From: Tetrapyrgos nigripes
Lineage: Eukaryota; Basidiomycota; Agaricomycetes; Agaricales; Campanellaceae
Assembly: GCA_013368315.1 (NCBI GenBank)
Contig: JAACJM010000057.1
Location: 351,365-415,364 of the forward strand
Direction of reading: 5' to 3'
Length of the DNA stretch: 64,000 nt
A program made the position numbers and the translations under genes. Positions 1 through 11,293 of the stretch are shown one piece after another (within the stretch, counting starts at the first letter, position 1; each line of letters starts with the position of its first letter). Below the pieces are notes generated by a model. That model ran no database searches. It worked only from the letters and a program-made list of their open reading frames with translations, and had not been told where the DNA came from.

Positions 1-265
1 AGAGAGCGATTGCTATACTCCTCGAGTGCTCATCGGTGGCTTCAAGATCCACGTCAATCTTCGGAAAGAATTGTTCTGGAAGGAGATTAAAAAGGTAACA
101 AAGGGGTAAAGCTGAACGGCAGAGAGTCTGAATGGACAGTTTTGGGTCGTCCGCGTCGAGCAACTCATAGAGGTACCGGGATGCAAAATTCTTCAGACTG
201 AGAAGGTTGGAACGCAGAGCAGCACAGGACGCTCTCAGATTGTCTGTCGAGGTCATGGAGGTCAT
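1..265 (-). CDS. CDC24-like Rho guanine-nucleotide exchange factor, N-terminal part (runs off the window)
   Basis: An open frame of 88 codons runs leftward from an ATG at 265 to the window edge without a stop. An in-frame TGA lies just upstream of that ATG, which supports the start, although a further 5' exon cannot be excluded. The stretch SALPLCYLFNLLPEQFFPKI, at about residues 52-71, resembles the calponin-homology-like N-terminal domain of fungal Cdc24/Scd1. In that family the same place reads roughly L.LCYI.NLLP. Cdc24 proteins activate Cdc42 at sites of polarised growth. The catalytic DH and PH domains and the C-terminal PB1 domain would lie outside the window and cannot be checked. The gene is divergent from PRO2, with 126 bp between the two starts. 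The assignment rests on one short motif block, so it is moderately confident only. Confidence 0.5.
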   Translation of the reverse strand, partial: MTSMTSTDNLRASCAALRSNLLSLKNFASRYLYELLDADDPKLSIQTLCRSALPLCYLFNLLPEQFFPKIDVDLEATDEHSRSIAIAL

Positions 266-391
266 GGATCAAAAAATGCTCCATAGTGGTAGAGTGCTAC
301 TAAATGCATTGCCATATGGTGTAATTAAGAAGCAAACTTTATCTTATCTCCTTGTAGATCGCCCTTTTCCCGTCCCCATTCCGAGTCATAA

Positions 392-1913
392 ATGTCTGAT
401 TCCATGCTCGCAGCGAGAGATGCAAAGGCAGCTTTTGAAGCCTCTCAGTTAATTCCTACTTCCGAGCGCATCAAAGCATTGCATGAGATCAGAGATGTGC
501 TTGAACGGGGCAAAGATGAAATACTGGAGGCGAACAGACAGGATCTGCAGGTATACTCCCTTTTGGGTTCGTGCCGCAACATTAATTTATCATGGTTTTT
601 AGGCTGCACAGCTGGAAGTAGAAGCTGGAAGAATGTCAGAATCTCTGATGAAGCGTCTTGACTTGGGCAAAGGCGACAAGTGGGATTCAATGTTACAAGG
701 GATTACCGATGTTGCTGCACTTCCCGACCCTACTGGCAACGTCTCTTATGCCTCGGAACTGGACGACGAGCTGGAATTATACCGTGTATCATGTCCTATC
801 GGCGTATTACTGGTCATCTTCGAGGCACGACCGGAAGTTGTCGTCAACATTGCATCTTTAGCCATCAAATCAGGTTTGCTTGCCACTTCAGAAGTTCTCT
901 TTGGGAAGCTGATATTTCATATAAGGTAATGCTGCTATTCTGAAGGGAGGGAAGGAATCAAACCGGACCACGGCTCTGCTATCGAAAGTCATCTCTGCAG
1001 GACTGGGACAAACCTCTCTTCCTTCTACATATATCCAGACCGTACAAACGCGCGCAGAAGTCTCGTCGTTGCTAGAGTTGGATCAATATATTGATCTAGT
1101 CATTCCTCGTGGTAGCAACAGCTTGGTCCGCAACATCCAGAACAACACCCGTATTCCGGTCATGGGCCATGCTGACGGGGTTTGCTCAGTCTTCCTCGAC
1201 GAAACAGCAGATGTTGAAAAGGCTGTACGGATTGTGGTAGATTCCAAGGTAAGCCGGGAATGACTAGTTGTCATTCATTGGCTCTAATATACGCTTCATT
1301 ATAGACGGATTATCCTTCTGCTTGTAACGCAGCCGAGAACCTGATCATACACGAAGCCGTACTAAACACCGTATGGCCTGCAGTCGCCAGAGCACTCTTG
1401 GAGGCAGACGTAAAGCTGTTATGTGATTCAGCAAGTCTTGCAGTCCTCAAGTCATTGTCTCCTGTACCAAAAAACCTCGACACGCATGTTCAACCTTCCG
1501 AACCTTCTTCATATACCACAGAACATCTTTCACTCACCCTGTCCGTGGTCGTCCTTCCATCCCTTGAATCAGCCATCCAGTTCATCAACTCTCATTCGTC
1601 TCACCATACGGATTCAATCGTCACAGAGTCTGACACATCTGCTTCCATTTTCTGCCGTGGAGTGGATTCTGCCGGTACATTCGTAAACGCTAGCACACGT
1701 TTTGCAGATGGCTTTAGGTATGGGTTTGGGACAGAGGTTGGGATTAGCACAGGAAGGATACATGCTCGGGGTCCTGTTGGTCTGGAGGGGTTGGTCACCT
1801 ACAAGTATATGATAAGGAGTAAAGGTCACTCGGGGCATATCGCTAGCGAGTTTGGAACAGGAAGGAAGCAGTACAAACATAAAAAAATCGAGGCAACTTC
1901 CGTGCCATTCTGA
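392..1913 (+). CDS. PRO2: Gamma-glutamyl phosphate reductase (proline biosynthesis)
   Basis: Four exons (392-550, 603-873, 926-1248, 1305-1913) join to exactly 454 codons, giving 453 residues, the normal length for this family. The enzyme reduces gamma-glutamyl phosphate with NADPH to glutamate semialdehyde, the second step of proline synthesis from glutamate. Family signatures seen are PIGVLLVIFEARPEVV, the substrate-binding block SGNAAILKGGKE that is restored only when the 874-925 intron is removed, LVIPRGSN, and VMGHADGVC. DYPSACNAAENLIIHE carries the expected active-site cysteine. FADGFRYGFGTEVGIST and RGPVGLEGLVTYKY close the protein. The C-terminal tail is short. The start is the first ATG in a frame that opens with the MLAARDAKAAFEAS block. 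It converges on the NASP-like gene, with 101 bp between the stops. Confidence 0.96.
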
Positions 1914-2014
1914 AACATGAAAACAACTAGAAGCAGTCTACGCGTACATGTCTTTAACGATAATAAAAACTGAACAAAGCAAAAAAAAAATCTGATTGTC
2001 TGACTATAAAACCC

Positions 2015-3487
2015 TCACTGTCCGTTGGGAGAGTCCAGTTTTGGGCGTTTTTCGCATGAACCCTCAGCTTCATCTCCTTCCGCTTTCCGCTTCGTAGGAG
2101 ACTCTGACTCCGGGGCAGGCACAGGATTCTTCTTTTTCTTCCTGACGACGTTAGTCAAGTCGTTAGTTTGTACTTGATTTGAACTACCGCTGCCCGAAGC
2201 AGCGTTGAGTTCTTTATCGAGAGCCTGGGCTGCCATGGCAGGTGCGCTGCTCGCTAGTGATTCGTTCGGTGACATTTTCAGTTCTTCAATCTGAAAGGAA
2301 GGGATATCAGTGAGAAGAAGGAAGAGAAGTAAACCAATGCAATACTCACTTTCAGCTTCAAATCCTCTCCCAACTCTGTCAACTCTTTGATTTCACTCTC
2401 AATTTGAGCCGGGGTCAAGTTTTTAATGTCGTTCACGGAAGGACCTGCTGCAGCTTTACCTTTCCCTTTAGGATCAGGCTTCGCTTCATTAGATTCTGCC
2501 GGGTTTGATTGTCCTTCTTTCAACGCGTTTATCCGATCCTGAATACTGGAATGGGCTTGCTCGGCGTGTGTGATAGCATCTGAAAGTCGACCAGGAGTCA
2601 TGTCGAGGACAATACTGAGCTTGTAATGGGCTTCAGCAATTTGTCTTGAGGACAAGGGAAGGAATTTCTTTTTGAGGTCTAGACCTGCCTCGTAGTCGGT
2701 GATTGCTTGGTCGAATTTTTCTGTAAATGTTAGTATCAGTTGATCAAAATCAACAAGGGAGACAGCTAGTGTGCCTGCAGCTCACCTGTCTCCAGCGACA
2801 CATCTCCGAGAGTGATATAGATGTCGGCCAGCTTTAGTGTAGTGTTCTCATCTGCGCTTCCAGCCTGGACTTGTTTGTCGTAAATAGCTCGTGCAAGATC
2901 AAGCACCTCCCATGCGGCATTAAAGTCATCTTCAGGCTCTGCGTCTTCATCTTCCTCCTCCTCGCTTTGTTCAGCATCCATTTCGGCCTCTTCTTTCGCA
3001 GCTTGAGCAAAGAGGTCTACGGCAGGATCTTCTTCCTCGAGGTCTTCTGCATCACCCGAGAATGAAAGGACAGGTGCATTACCGGAGCCAGAAGCTTTGA
3101 AAAAAAAAGAGATACAGGATGAGAAAAAGTAAAGACGACGAGCAACTCGGTAAACACACCTTTAGGCTCCTCCTCCGGCTCTTCTTGCTTCTCCTTCTCC
3201 TTCCCCAGCACTGAATTTTGAGAAATCGCATTCTCCAGAAGCGCCTTTCCATAAGCAAAGTAGAGATCTGCAATTTCAGGCGAGTCTTCCGCAAATTTCT
3301 GAGTTCTATGGGAGAGGCAAGGCGACGCGTCGCGACATCAATTGAAAAGCTTGATGGAGAGGCAAACTCTGAGATTGAACGCGACTTACGCGAGTTCTAG
3401 GGCAGTAGCGTAGTGTTCGACAGCTTGTTCGTATTTGTTGAGGGCAAAGGCGCGCTTTGCTTGCTCGAGCGCGGCTTCGGATGTCAT
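2015..3487 (-). CDS. SHNi-TPR histone chaperone of the NASP/Sim3/Hif1 family
   Basis: Five exons on the minus strand (3390-3487, 3160-3305, 2786-3094, 2350-2720, 2015-2290) sum to 400 codons, or 399 residues. An N-terminal TPR (AKRAFALNKYEQAVEHYATA) is interrupted by a long acidic loop (EEEEDEDAEPEDD). Further TPRs follow (AAWEVLDLARAIYDKQ, LKLADIYITLGDVSLETEKF, AEAHYKLSIVLDMTPGRLSD), and then the SHNi region with charged helices. The tail TKRKAEG...KRPKLD looks like a nuclear localisation signal. Acid-interrupted TPRs are the hallmark of NASP, Sim3 and Hif1, which carry histone H3-H4 or CENP-A to chromatin assembly factors. The ATG at 3487 (MTSEAALEQ) is chosen because TPR homology starts there. 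The frame is open to 3640, so an upstream start is possible. Confidence 0.88.
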
Positions 3488-3995
3488 CTCTGGTGCGGGT
3501 GAATCGACTTTGGTTGTTTTCTGTTCTGAAGAAGAAGGGTCAGGTCGATCATGATAGCGAGTGGCGCAAAGCGGAGGAACATACGCCATGGAGACGGGGA
3601 GTGGTTGTGGTGGTTGAGAGGAAAGAATAACCAAAGTCACGGTGGCACGTCAACGCGTTTTTTGAACAACAAAGATTTTCTCATCACTTTTGCAGCCGAA
3701 AGGGGCATACGATTATAGTCACACAGTAAATCTTCTCTACGTAGATATATACTTAGAATGATACAGACGTTGGCGAGCTGGAATGCCCCATAGCAGAGAA
3801 AAAGAAATAAGGTAGGCCGTTAGGGATGAGGATATTGGAAAGATTCAGATAGACACCGTCAAAGAAAATCCAAATGCACAGAAAAGAAAAACGTTCAAAG
3901 GAGCGTAAAAAAAGAGTGACATAAAAGTCAGGTATATCCGAAAGAGTGTAGGTTGGGGGGATATATATGTTACATGTATAAAAAGTCCGGTCAGA
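3488..3995. other. Intergenic: NASP promoter side and 3' flank of the AP180 gene
   Basis: This stretch lies between the NASP start and the 3' end of the AP180 gene; both genes are on the minus strand. The part next to NASP could be 5' UTR or an N-terminal extension, because the frame is open to 3640. Around 3830-3945 the plus strand is A-rich, which fits a 3' UTR or terminator region. No other gene was recognised. Confidence 0.4.
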
Positions 3996-6900
3996 TTATA
4001 TCAAGGATCCTTGCTGGTGAGAAGACTGTTGGGAAGGTGCTGAACCGAACGCTGAACCGAACGGTGCGGATGAGCCTCCGCCAAAAGCATTATTCGTGTT
4101 CCCAAAGAGATTTCCTCCCAGTGTCGACGAAGGCCCATTGGACATGCCTCCAAAGTTCAAAGGTGGAGAGCTCATAGGTGATCCACCAGCACCTGGATTG
4201 CTGCCCTCAAGCATAGATGCTCGGAATGGATTAGGACCTCCTGTCATCTGAGGTCGAAGACCCACACCTAATGTCGACCCAGAACCAAACCCACCGCTCC
4301 CCATTGATGAAGTAGGCTGGGCATTGAGAGCACCCATGCCTGTTGCCTGCGAGCCCAAACCATTCCCAAATGACGGTGAACCACCACTTCCTAATCCTCC
4401 ACTACCAAACGAAGATCCTGCCGGGCTAAACGACCCGCTGCCCAAAGGTGAGGCTGTGGCATTACCTGTGACAGCAGGTGTTGTCGGAGTAGACCCTGGA
4501 ATAGGCGGTAAGGACTCCAGCAGCGATGCACCGAATGAAGAAGAGGGTTTGAACGGCTTGAGACCAGTAAAGCCTGTTGTATGGCTTTTCACTGGTCCTG
4601 ACCCTCCCCCTGTCATGGTGATAGACGGCACCGAGGTGTTCGTAGCACCAGTCGGCTGTGAAGAAAGAGACGAAGAAAATAAGGAATCAGAGAACGTTGA
4701 CCCTGAAGCCGTTGTCGAGGTATTTTGGGCTGTAAGTGAACCATTGGTATTTGGACCAAACGCGGAAAAGCTAGGTTTGGATCCGGAATCATTGTTGGAG
4801 AAAGCGAATGATGAGGCAATACTGGAAATATCGGTCCCGCCTGGATTGAGAGCGCTATTACTGAAGGAGAATCCATTGGTTGCGCCTGTGGGTTGTGATG
4901 GTTGCGACTGGGGCTGCTGCTGCTGTTGTTGTTGTGGCTGTCCAAAACCCATAGCCAACTCCATCAATGTAGGCACTTTTGGAACCGGAGGTGGGGGAGG
5001 TGAAGAAACCGGACCGAAAGGATTCTTCGTACCAGTCTGATGAGTTTTGACAGGTTGTGCTATCGGAGGCGACGTCGCACTACTATTCGAGTTCGAGGAA
5101 CCGAAAGACGTGAGTGGTGTTGATGCAGGACGTGCTGGGACATTCGAGGGTACGGTAGAGGTCCCCATTCCCATCGTAGTCGCTGGGGAAGGCGAAAACA
5201 ATGATGATCCAATGCTCTGAGGAGCGCCAAAGTTCCCGAAGGGAGAGGATCCTTGGGCTTGAAGATTGTTCTGAGCACCTTGCGAACCCATAAGCCCGCC
5301 GCCGCCTACCCCAAACATTGCCATGCCAGTGGTCTGTGGTGCCAACATACTCTGCCTGAACGGATTAGAACCAGTAACCTGGGGCTGGAGCAGACCCTGG
5401 GTTGGTTGTAAAAATCCAGTCTGCTGTGGTTGCTGAGGCTGCAAGAAACCCGTCTGCTGTGGTTGTTGCTGTTGCATGAAACCCGTCTGCTGAGGAAGGA
5501 AAGAGGAGAATGGCCTATGTCCGGTAGGCTGCGGTTGCAGGTGGTTCGACTGCATTTGAGGCTGCTGGCTCATCATGCTGAAAGGATTAGGAGCCGGTGT
5601 GAAAGAAGTATGTTGGGGCATGACGAAACCAGTAGGCTGAACTTGTACTTGCTGTTGACCAGCTGGCATCTGAGAGAAAGGATTGATAGATCCTTGTTGC
5701 TGGAAGTATGCCGTGCTCGGGCTAAAGGAAAAGGTCAGAGGAGATGAACAGGAAGGACCGATGTAAAAACGCTGACCTATTTGTCTGAGGATTAAACATG
5801 GTTGTTTGTTCTTCCTCTATTGATTCAAAGAAGTCCAAGACAGCTTTGTTGACATCTGGTTTGGGATTTGAACTCGAATCTGGGGCAGAAATGGAAGGGA
5901 TGGATTGCGAAGTTGGCGCGGCTAGAAATTGAGTCAGCAACCAGGAGTCTTCAACCTACTGAGAAGGACGTACGTTTGCTCTCTGGTTTCTTGGTTGCTG
6001 AGCCTCTTCCATTTCGTTCTGCGTTATCCTTATTGGTTTTGTATTCTATCCGGTTCTGCTCAAAATTGACGTCACTCAAATACTCTTCTAGTGCGCCAGC
6101 GAGAGAAACGGGAGCCTAGGATCATATTAGAGGGCATTAAAGAGAAGTAAGCTGAAAAACTGACATGTTTCAGGTTTGGTATCGGGACGTTGAGGATATT
6201 CTGCAACTTCTTGGCTACACCGAGGTATTCGACCACACGATCCGTCTGCTTGCAAAAATGACGGTATATGGCGAGAGCTTCTGTTGCATCAACATGAGAC
6301 ATCTCGAAGTAATGTTCTGGGAGGGCAATGAGTACAAAGTCGTGAGCAGAGATGGAGACCATAATCTTACCCAAAACGTTAATTACGCCTTCATTTCCGG
6401 CTTGAAATAGTATAAGAAGATCCTTGACGAGCATTCGCAAAGCTGTAGTCGTTAATTCATCCTCGAGATCGTCAAGATAGAACTGGGGTTGAAGGTTAAT
6501 TGGCGAGAAGAATGTGAGGATGTAACAACGCACTCGACATTCTACCAGGGTATCAATCATCCTATGAACCGCCTTTGTCTCCCTCAGCAAACCCTTTTCC
6601 ACTGTCATCACCCTCAACTTGCGTCCCATGATCGTTTTACTTCTCGTAGGGCCGTTGTTTGCTGGAGTCCTGTTCCTAGTTCGACTAGGCGGTGGATCAT
6701 CATCCACCAGCGAGTTCCGCATATCCCGGTTGGACTCGGCCTGTACACGAATCGCGTCATGTTTGAGATCACGGTAAGCTCGAATACGTGAGTCCAGGTA
6801 GACGGCGTAGTTTTGCAGATTTTCAGGAGCAGCATAACCTGAGACGTGCACCGCGTTTGAGAGTTTGACAAAAATGAACAAGTCAATAGCACACACCTTC

Positions 6901-7293
6901 CCAATTCCCAGCAGAAACATTTCTCAACCTCAGGACCTCTGATGACGAGAGATATGAAAGGACATTATCGGTTGCTCCATTACGCATCATCGTGTGTAGT
7001 ACTATTAGGGCTTTGAACACAACCTACGTAATCAAGAATGAGCGCAGAAGAGACAAGGTAGAGAAGGGAAGCATACGATAGCGTTTGGTTCCCTAAACCG
7101 AGGCGAAAGGGCTTTACAGACGTCGTGAACAGCACCATCCTCAGACCAGGTTGCGGCGATGATTGGGTCAAGGTACTAGAAGAGATGTAAGTCGGTGGTT
7201 GTTGAAATTGGACGGCAACGACGAACAGACCTTTGCCTTTGGAGGCGCAGCCTTGGGCTTGCACGCGAGTTTGACAATTTTCTCAAAGGACAT
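3996..7293 (-). CDS. ANTH-domain clathrin assembly protein, AP180/CALM (yeast Yap1801/1802) type
   Basis: Eight exons (7231-7293, 7077-7175, 6897-7023, 6534-6838, 6165-6482, 5974-6115, 5777-5921, 3996-5721) sum to 975 codons, or 974 residues. The N-terminus MSFEKIVKLACKPKAAPPKA followed by YLDPIIAATWSEDG is the phosphoinositide-binding start of an ANTH domain. The alpha-solenoid (VVFKALIVLHTMMRNG, GLLRETKAVHRMIDTLVECR, LPEHYFEMSHVDATEALAIY) continues to about residue 320. The remaining two-thirds is disordered and rich in Gln, Gly and Ser. It carries at least five NPF motifs, which bind EH-domain proteins such as Pan1 and Ede1, and many QxTG motifs (see findings). The role is linking PtdIns(4,5)P2 membranes, clathrin and cargo during endocytosis. 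It is divergent from the mannosidase gene across 275 bp. Confidence 0.93.
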
Positions 7294-7568
7294 TGGGGCC
7301 GACGACGACGAAGGACAGAGTGAAAGAGAAGGCGAGCTGAGGTCGCGTCTTAGTCAGCACGGATAGGCACATTCGATGGAGGCAATGCCTCCGAAGATCC
7401 TACGGATACTAGTAAATCTAAAAGAAAAGCGTACAGGAAGCTTTTGGAGAGTCCGTCCCGGCGGAGAGCGGTGGCAAACCTGCAGTGAGGCAGAAGCCCG
7501 AAATAAGCTTTGATTCTGAAGCACTGCATTGGCAAATTTCTTGGCAAATTCGGTAATGCTGCTTCTTC
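7294..7568. promoter_or_regulatory. Bidirectional promoter interval between the AP180 and mannosidase genes
   Basis: The 275-bp gap separates two divergent start codons and must hold both promoters and 5' UTRs. No clear TATA element was recognised. Short open frames here are shadows. Confidence 0.5.
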
Positions 7569-9920
7569 ATGTACCATCGCTACCACAGTCAGCTCGTTGA
7601 CATGTATCGCAATCTGAGGCACAAACCATACTTTCGACCTTCTCTCTACGTCTGCATCATCTTCTCCAGTGTCTACGTCTTGTATCACATTGCATATTCG
7701 CGACCGGCTTCGAATTCACTGCCTTTTGACTTTTCAGAAGGCTTTCTCCCACTCGAAGATGTATCCGAGGAAGTCTGGGCAGAAAGAGCGAACCAAGTCA
7801 AGCTTGCCTTTCTTCATGCTTATCACGGCTACGAGAGATATGCGCTCCCTCACGATGAACTGAAGCCTTTGACCGGCGGGTACCAGGACAAGTATGTCAT
7901 TTTGACACCTGTTTGAGATTGAGTCTCATGCTTTTCGACTAGCTTCAATGGCTGGGGAGTGACCTTGTTCGATTCATTAGACACCATGCTCTTGCTAGGT
8001 TTTCAGAACGAGTACAAACGAGCACTGCCTATTGTCGAAAGGGCTACCTTTGAACTGCCAGAAGTACGTTTCACTTTCCTTATTGTGTCCTTGCTCTTAG
8101 CCTTCCGTTCTTGTATAGGAACGTCATGCTCCATACTTCGAGACGGTCATTAGGTATCTCGGAGGACTTTTGTCCGCCCATGCTATTTCCAAGGATCCTA
8201 TTCTATTGGACAAAGCAGACGAGTTGGCGGACAAACTTGACAGCGTGTTCAACACCCCCAGTGGATTCCCTCTATTCGGTGTCAACCCTTCCAGGTCAGC
8301 ACTCGAAACCCCCCTACAGTCGCGCCTCGTCTCATTCTAACCCATAGTGGCTCGGTTGTCGGTCCAGACATTGGCGTCTTGGCTGAAATGGCTAGCTTAC
8401 AGATGGAGTATACCATGTTGGCAAAGTCTACCGGGAAGAAGCGCTGGTGGGATCGAGTACGTCGTTTTGATTGTTCTACTTGACCTTATGCAGACTATTT
8501 TTTTCTCTGCAGGCCAACACGGTCATACGAGCACTAGCAAACGCTGACCTCCGATATACTGGTGGAATGTTCCCCATTAAATGGAATCTTACGACTGCGC
8601 AACCACACGATGGTACGGCCGGCGTTGTCGTCGCTGCGACTTATTTTTAGCTGACACTCCCATTTAGTCCACCTTTCCGTTGGAGCGCAGGCAGATTCAG
8701 CACACGAGTATCTCCTTAAGCAGTTTTTACTGACCGCTCGAACGGACAAGGCCAGCCTTGAAATGTGTACAGCTTCGTTTATTCTTTCATCTTTTTTCCT
8801 CCACTGAAAACCTTTATCTGCAGACCTTCGTGCCACTACACACGTCATAGCTAATCTTATCTACGTATCTCCTACTCGCCATTTGCTCTACGTCACCGAT
8901 ACAGATACGTCTCCCTATGAGAAAAGAGCGACACCCTCCCATAATTTCGAACACCTTTCTTGCTTCTTCCCAGGCCTCCTTGCTCTGGGTGCACACACGC
9001 TTCCCCTAGACAACCTAGAATCTCTAGGAATCAACTTTGAATCCCTAGGCTCTGAATCAAAATTCGGACATGCAGGCAAAGCGTACAAATTGCTCAGCCA
9101 ATACAATCTGAAAGACTTGCACCTCTGGGCTGCAGAAGGGATTGCGGAAACCTGTTGGTTGACCTATGCAGATATGCCGACGGGTTTGGGACCAGATGAG
9201 GTTACCATGTATACGGAGAAACGGAGCGAAGGTTATTTGTGGATGGATGCGATGGAGCGTTGGAGGGCTTCTGGGTCGCGGGGTATACCTCCTGGTACTG
9301 GAGATAAAGATCCCGTGGTGTATACTGAGCAGGAGAGACTTCGAGGTGGTAATAGGCGGAGGGATTATGCGATCCGGAGGAAGAAATATTTGCTTAGACC
9401 TGAAGTACGTCGTCGTTTCTCTTGTCTCTTTCTGGGGTTTTCAGTACTGAAGTCGACATGCAGACTCTGGAATCTTTGTACATTATGTGGCGTGTAACTG
9501 GGGATTCGAAATGGAGAAATCGGGGATGGAGAATATTTGAAGCATTAGAGCGTCATACGAAAACTCCGTATGGATATGCTAGTCTCAGGACAACTGAGGT
9601 TGTTCCTCCATCGAAGGAAGATGATATGCCTAGGTGAGTACAACATTCATCTTAGTAACGTCTTTTTTTCTTGCTTGAGTACGTCCTACGAGCTGACATC
9701 CTTCCTTATCTTCAGTTACTTTTTGGCAGAAACGTAAGTCTTGGTCTCTCGTTCATTCCGCAGTGATATTAAAACCAAATTTACCAGATTAAAATATCTT
9801 TATCTTATGTTTACGAATGAAGACCCCATATCGCTAGACAAGTGGGTCTTCAACACGGAAGCTCACCCTTTCCCTGTTTTCGAATGGACAGAAGAGGAGA
9901 AAGAGAGATTTAGTATCTAG
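7569..9920 (+). CDS. Class I mannosyl-oligosaccharide 1,2-alpha-mannosidase (GH47)
   Basis: Ten exons (7569-7891, 7943-8063, 8119-8294, 8348-8456, 8513-8612, 8668-8766, 8824-9404, 9464-9633, 9716-9733, 9788-9920) give exactly 610 codons, 609 residues. A short cytosolic tail and one hydrophobic anchor ([19 protein letters not shown], about residues 27-45) indicate a type II membrane protein of ER or Golgi. GH47 blocks seen are [72 protein letters not shown] and [12 protein letters not shown]. The C-terminal calcium-ligand region reads [11 protein letters not shown]. The enzyme trims alpha-1,2 mannose from N-glycans. Exon 9 is only 18 nt. The start could also be the Met 11 codons downstream. 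GH47 membership is secure, but ER versus Golgi subtype is not resolved. Confidence 0.95.
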
Positions 9921-11293
9921 ATTGTATATCTATACATATCTGTTTAGAACAACTACTGGCTGAGTACATCTATCTCGCATCTAATATACTTACGTGCAGG
10001 CCTGGAGTCCTCGTAATGCTTTCTTTTTTGAAATTTGACCCTCCTTCTACTTCCTCCACTAGTACTTTAGCCTCTATTTCTCACCCATCTCGCCCTTCAA
10101 ACCCCCTCTTTCCATAGACGTCTCCTGGCTACGCAGATATAGAACTCGTCTCCAAGGTTCTGAGTTCGTTGGTGTAGGGTGTATGGGGGTGGGGTCTTCA
10201 CTTCAACGTCAGAGTCAACCCCACCGTTGTCGTCAACCTACTCGATCCACAGATAGGATACGAGGATACAGTATGATATGAGGCAGCTCTTCAACAAGCG
10301 CGTGCCTGTGTGTCTCCGTACAGTGTTCCTTCTCAAATCTCTGTCTGCCTTGCGTGTTGTTTTGTTTCACCATATTATATTGCCCATGCACCTATCTACC
10401 TTTTTTCCTTCCTCCCTTCCTCGGAGCTCCCTTCCAGTTCCGTTGCGACGACTGTCTAACGTCTAGCGTCTAGCATCTCGCGTTGAATAAAACAGTTATG
10501 GGTTACGAGTTGTGTACTAGGATTGCTTCATGATCCTCTTTTCTTTTTCTTTTCCTGTTCTTCTTCTCTAGATCTTGGTCCACCTGCTCTTAGTCCGTCA
10601 TTCCCCACTATTCCCGTAGCTTGACATCGAGAATTCAGGTGAACAGCAATATAGCTTATTATACTTAAATCTTCACACTCTGAAGCTGCCACGAAATCCT
10701 TCTAGAAAACGCCAATACCATCTTAATATGCTCGTTCCACACTGGCATGAAATGTAACTTCTTCGAAAGCAAGATAGGACAGAAGTCTTGGAAGTCAAGA
10801 ATTACTCTGAATTACTTGGAGATCATGATTATTATTGAAAGACGGAGTACTTATAACGTCTAAGCGTTTGGTTCGCGTGCAGGCCCTGACGTCAGTGCCA
10901 AATGGAGTTCCGAGTGGAAACTTCGACGTCCGAGTCAAGTCCGAGTCGCTCCATTTCACCTTGCTGTCCATTTCAACCTATGTACAACCAAGACAACCCA
11001 GACTTTTACTATGTCATATGACCTTCGTATTTTTTGACTTCAAGTTCGTGCTCTCATGATTTCTTCCAACTTGTACATCATTGTCTCAGGGGACTCGACG
11101 GTTCTTTAATTTATATCTTGTCAGTCTACAGTTGTTTCCTAACAGAGCTAAAAGCCCAAGTTTGCTGTCAGCTGGAGCTGATTGACAGAACGGTGGTGTT
11201 GAGGAGGAGGTAAAGGTGGCCGCGAAACAACTCCTCTGCTATAAGTGCGTCTGTCCGCTGGCATAAGCATCAACGCCTCCTCATACTATTACC
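9921..11293. other. Long intergenic region without a recognisable gene
   Basis: 1.37 kb separates the mannosidase stop from the DUF3472-like start. It contains pyrimidine-rich stretches (about 10370-10440 and 10530-10580) and short frames with no family resemblance. A TATA-like hexamer lies near the right end and is listed separately. The size is unusual beside the compact neighbours. Confidence 0.4.
11240..11245 (+). promoter_or_regulatory. TATA-like box of the DUF3472-like gene
   Basis: TATAAG sits 54 bp upstream of the ATG at 11294, in the context TGCTATAAGTGCG. The position suits a fungal core promoter with a short 5' UTR. Confidence 0.4.

Noticed and set aside
4324..5040. Long plus-strand frame of 238 codons
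   Set aside because: It lies wholly inside the last AP180 exon on the other strand, and its Pro/Gly-rich composition mirrors that exon's repeats.
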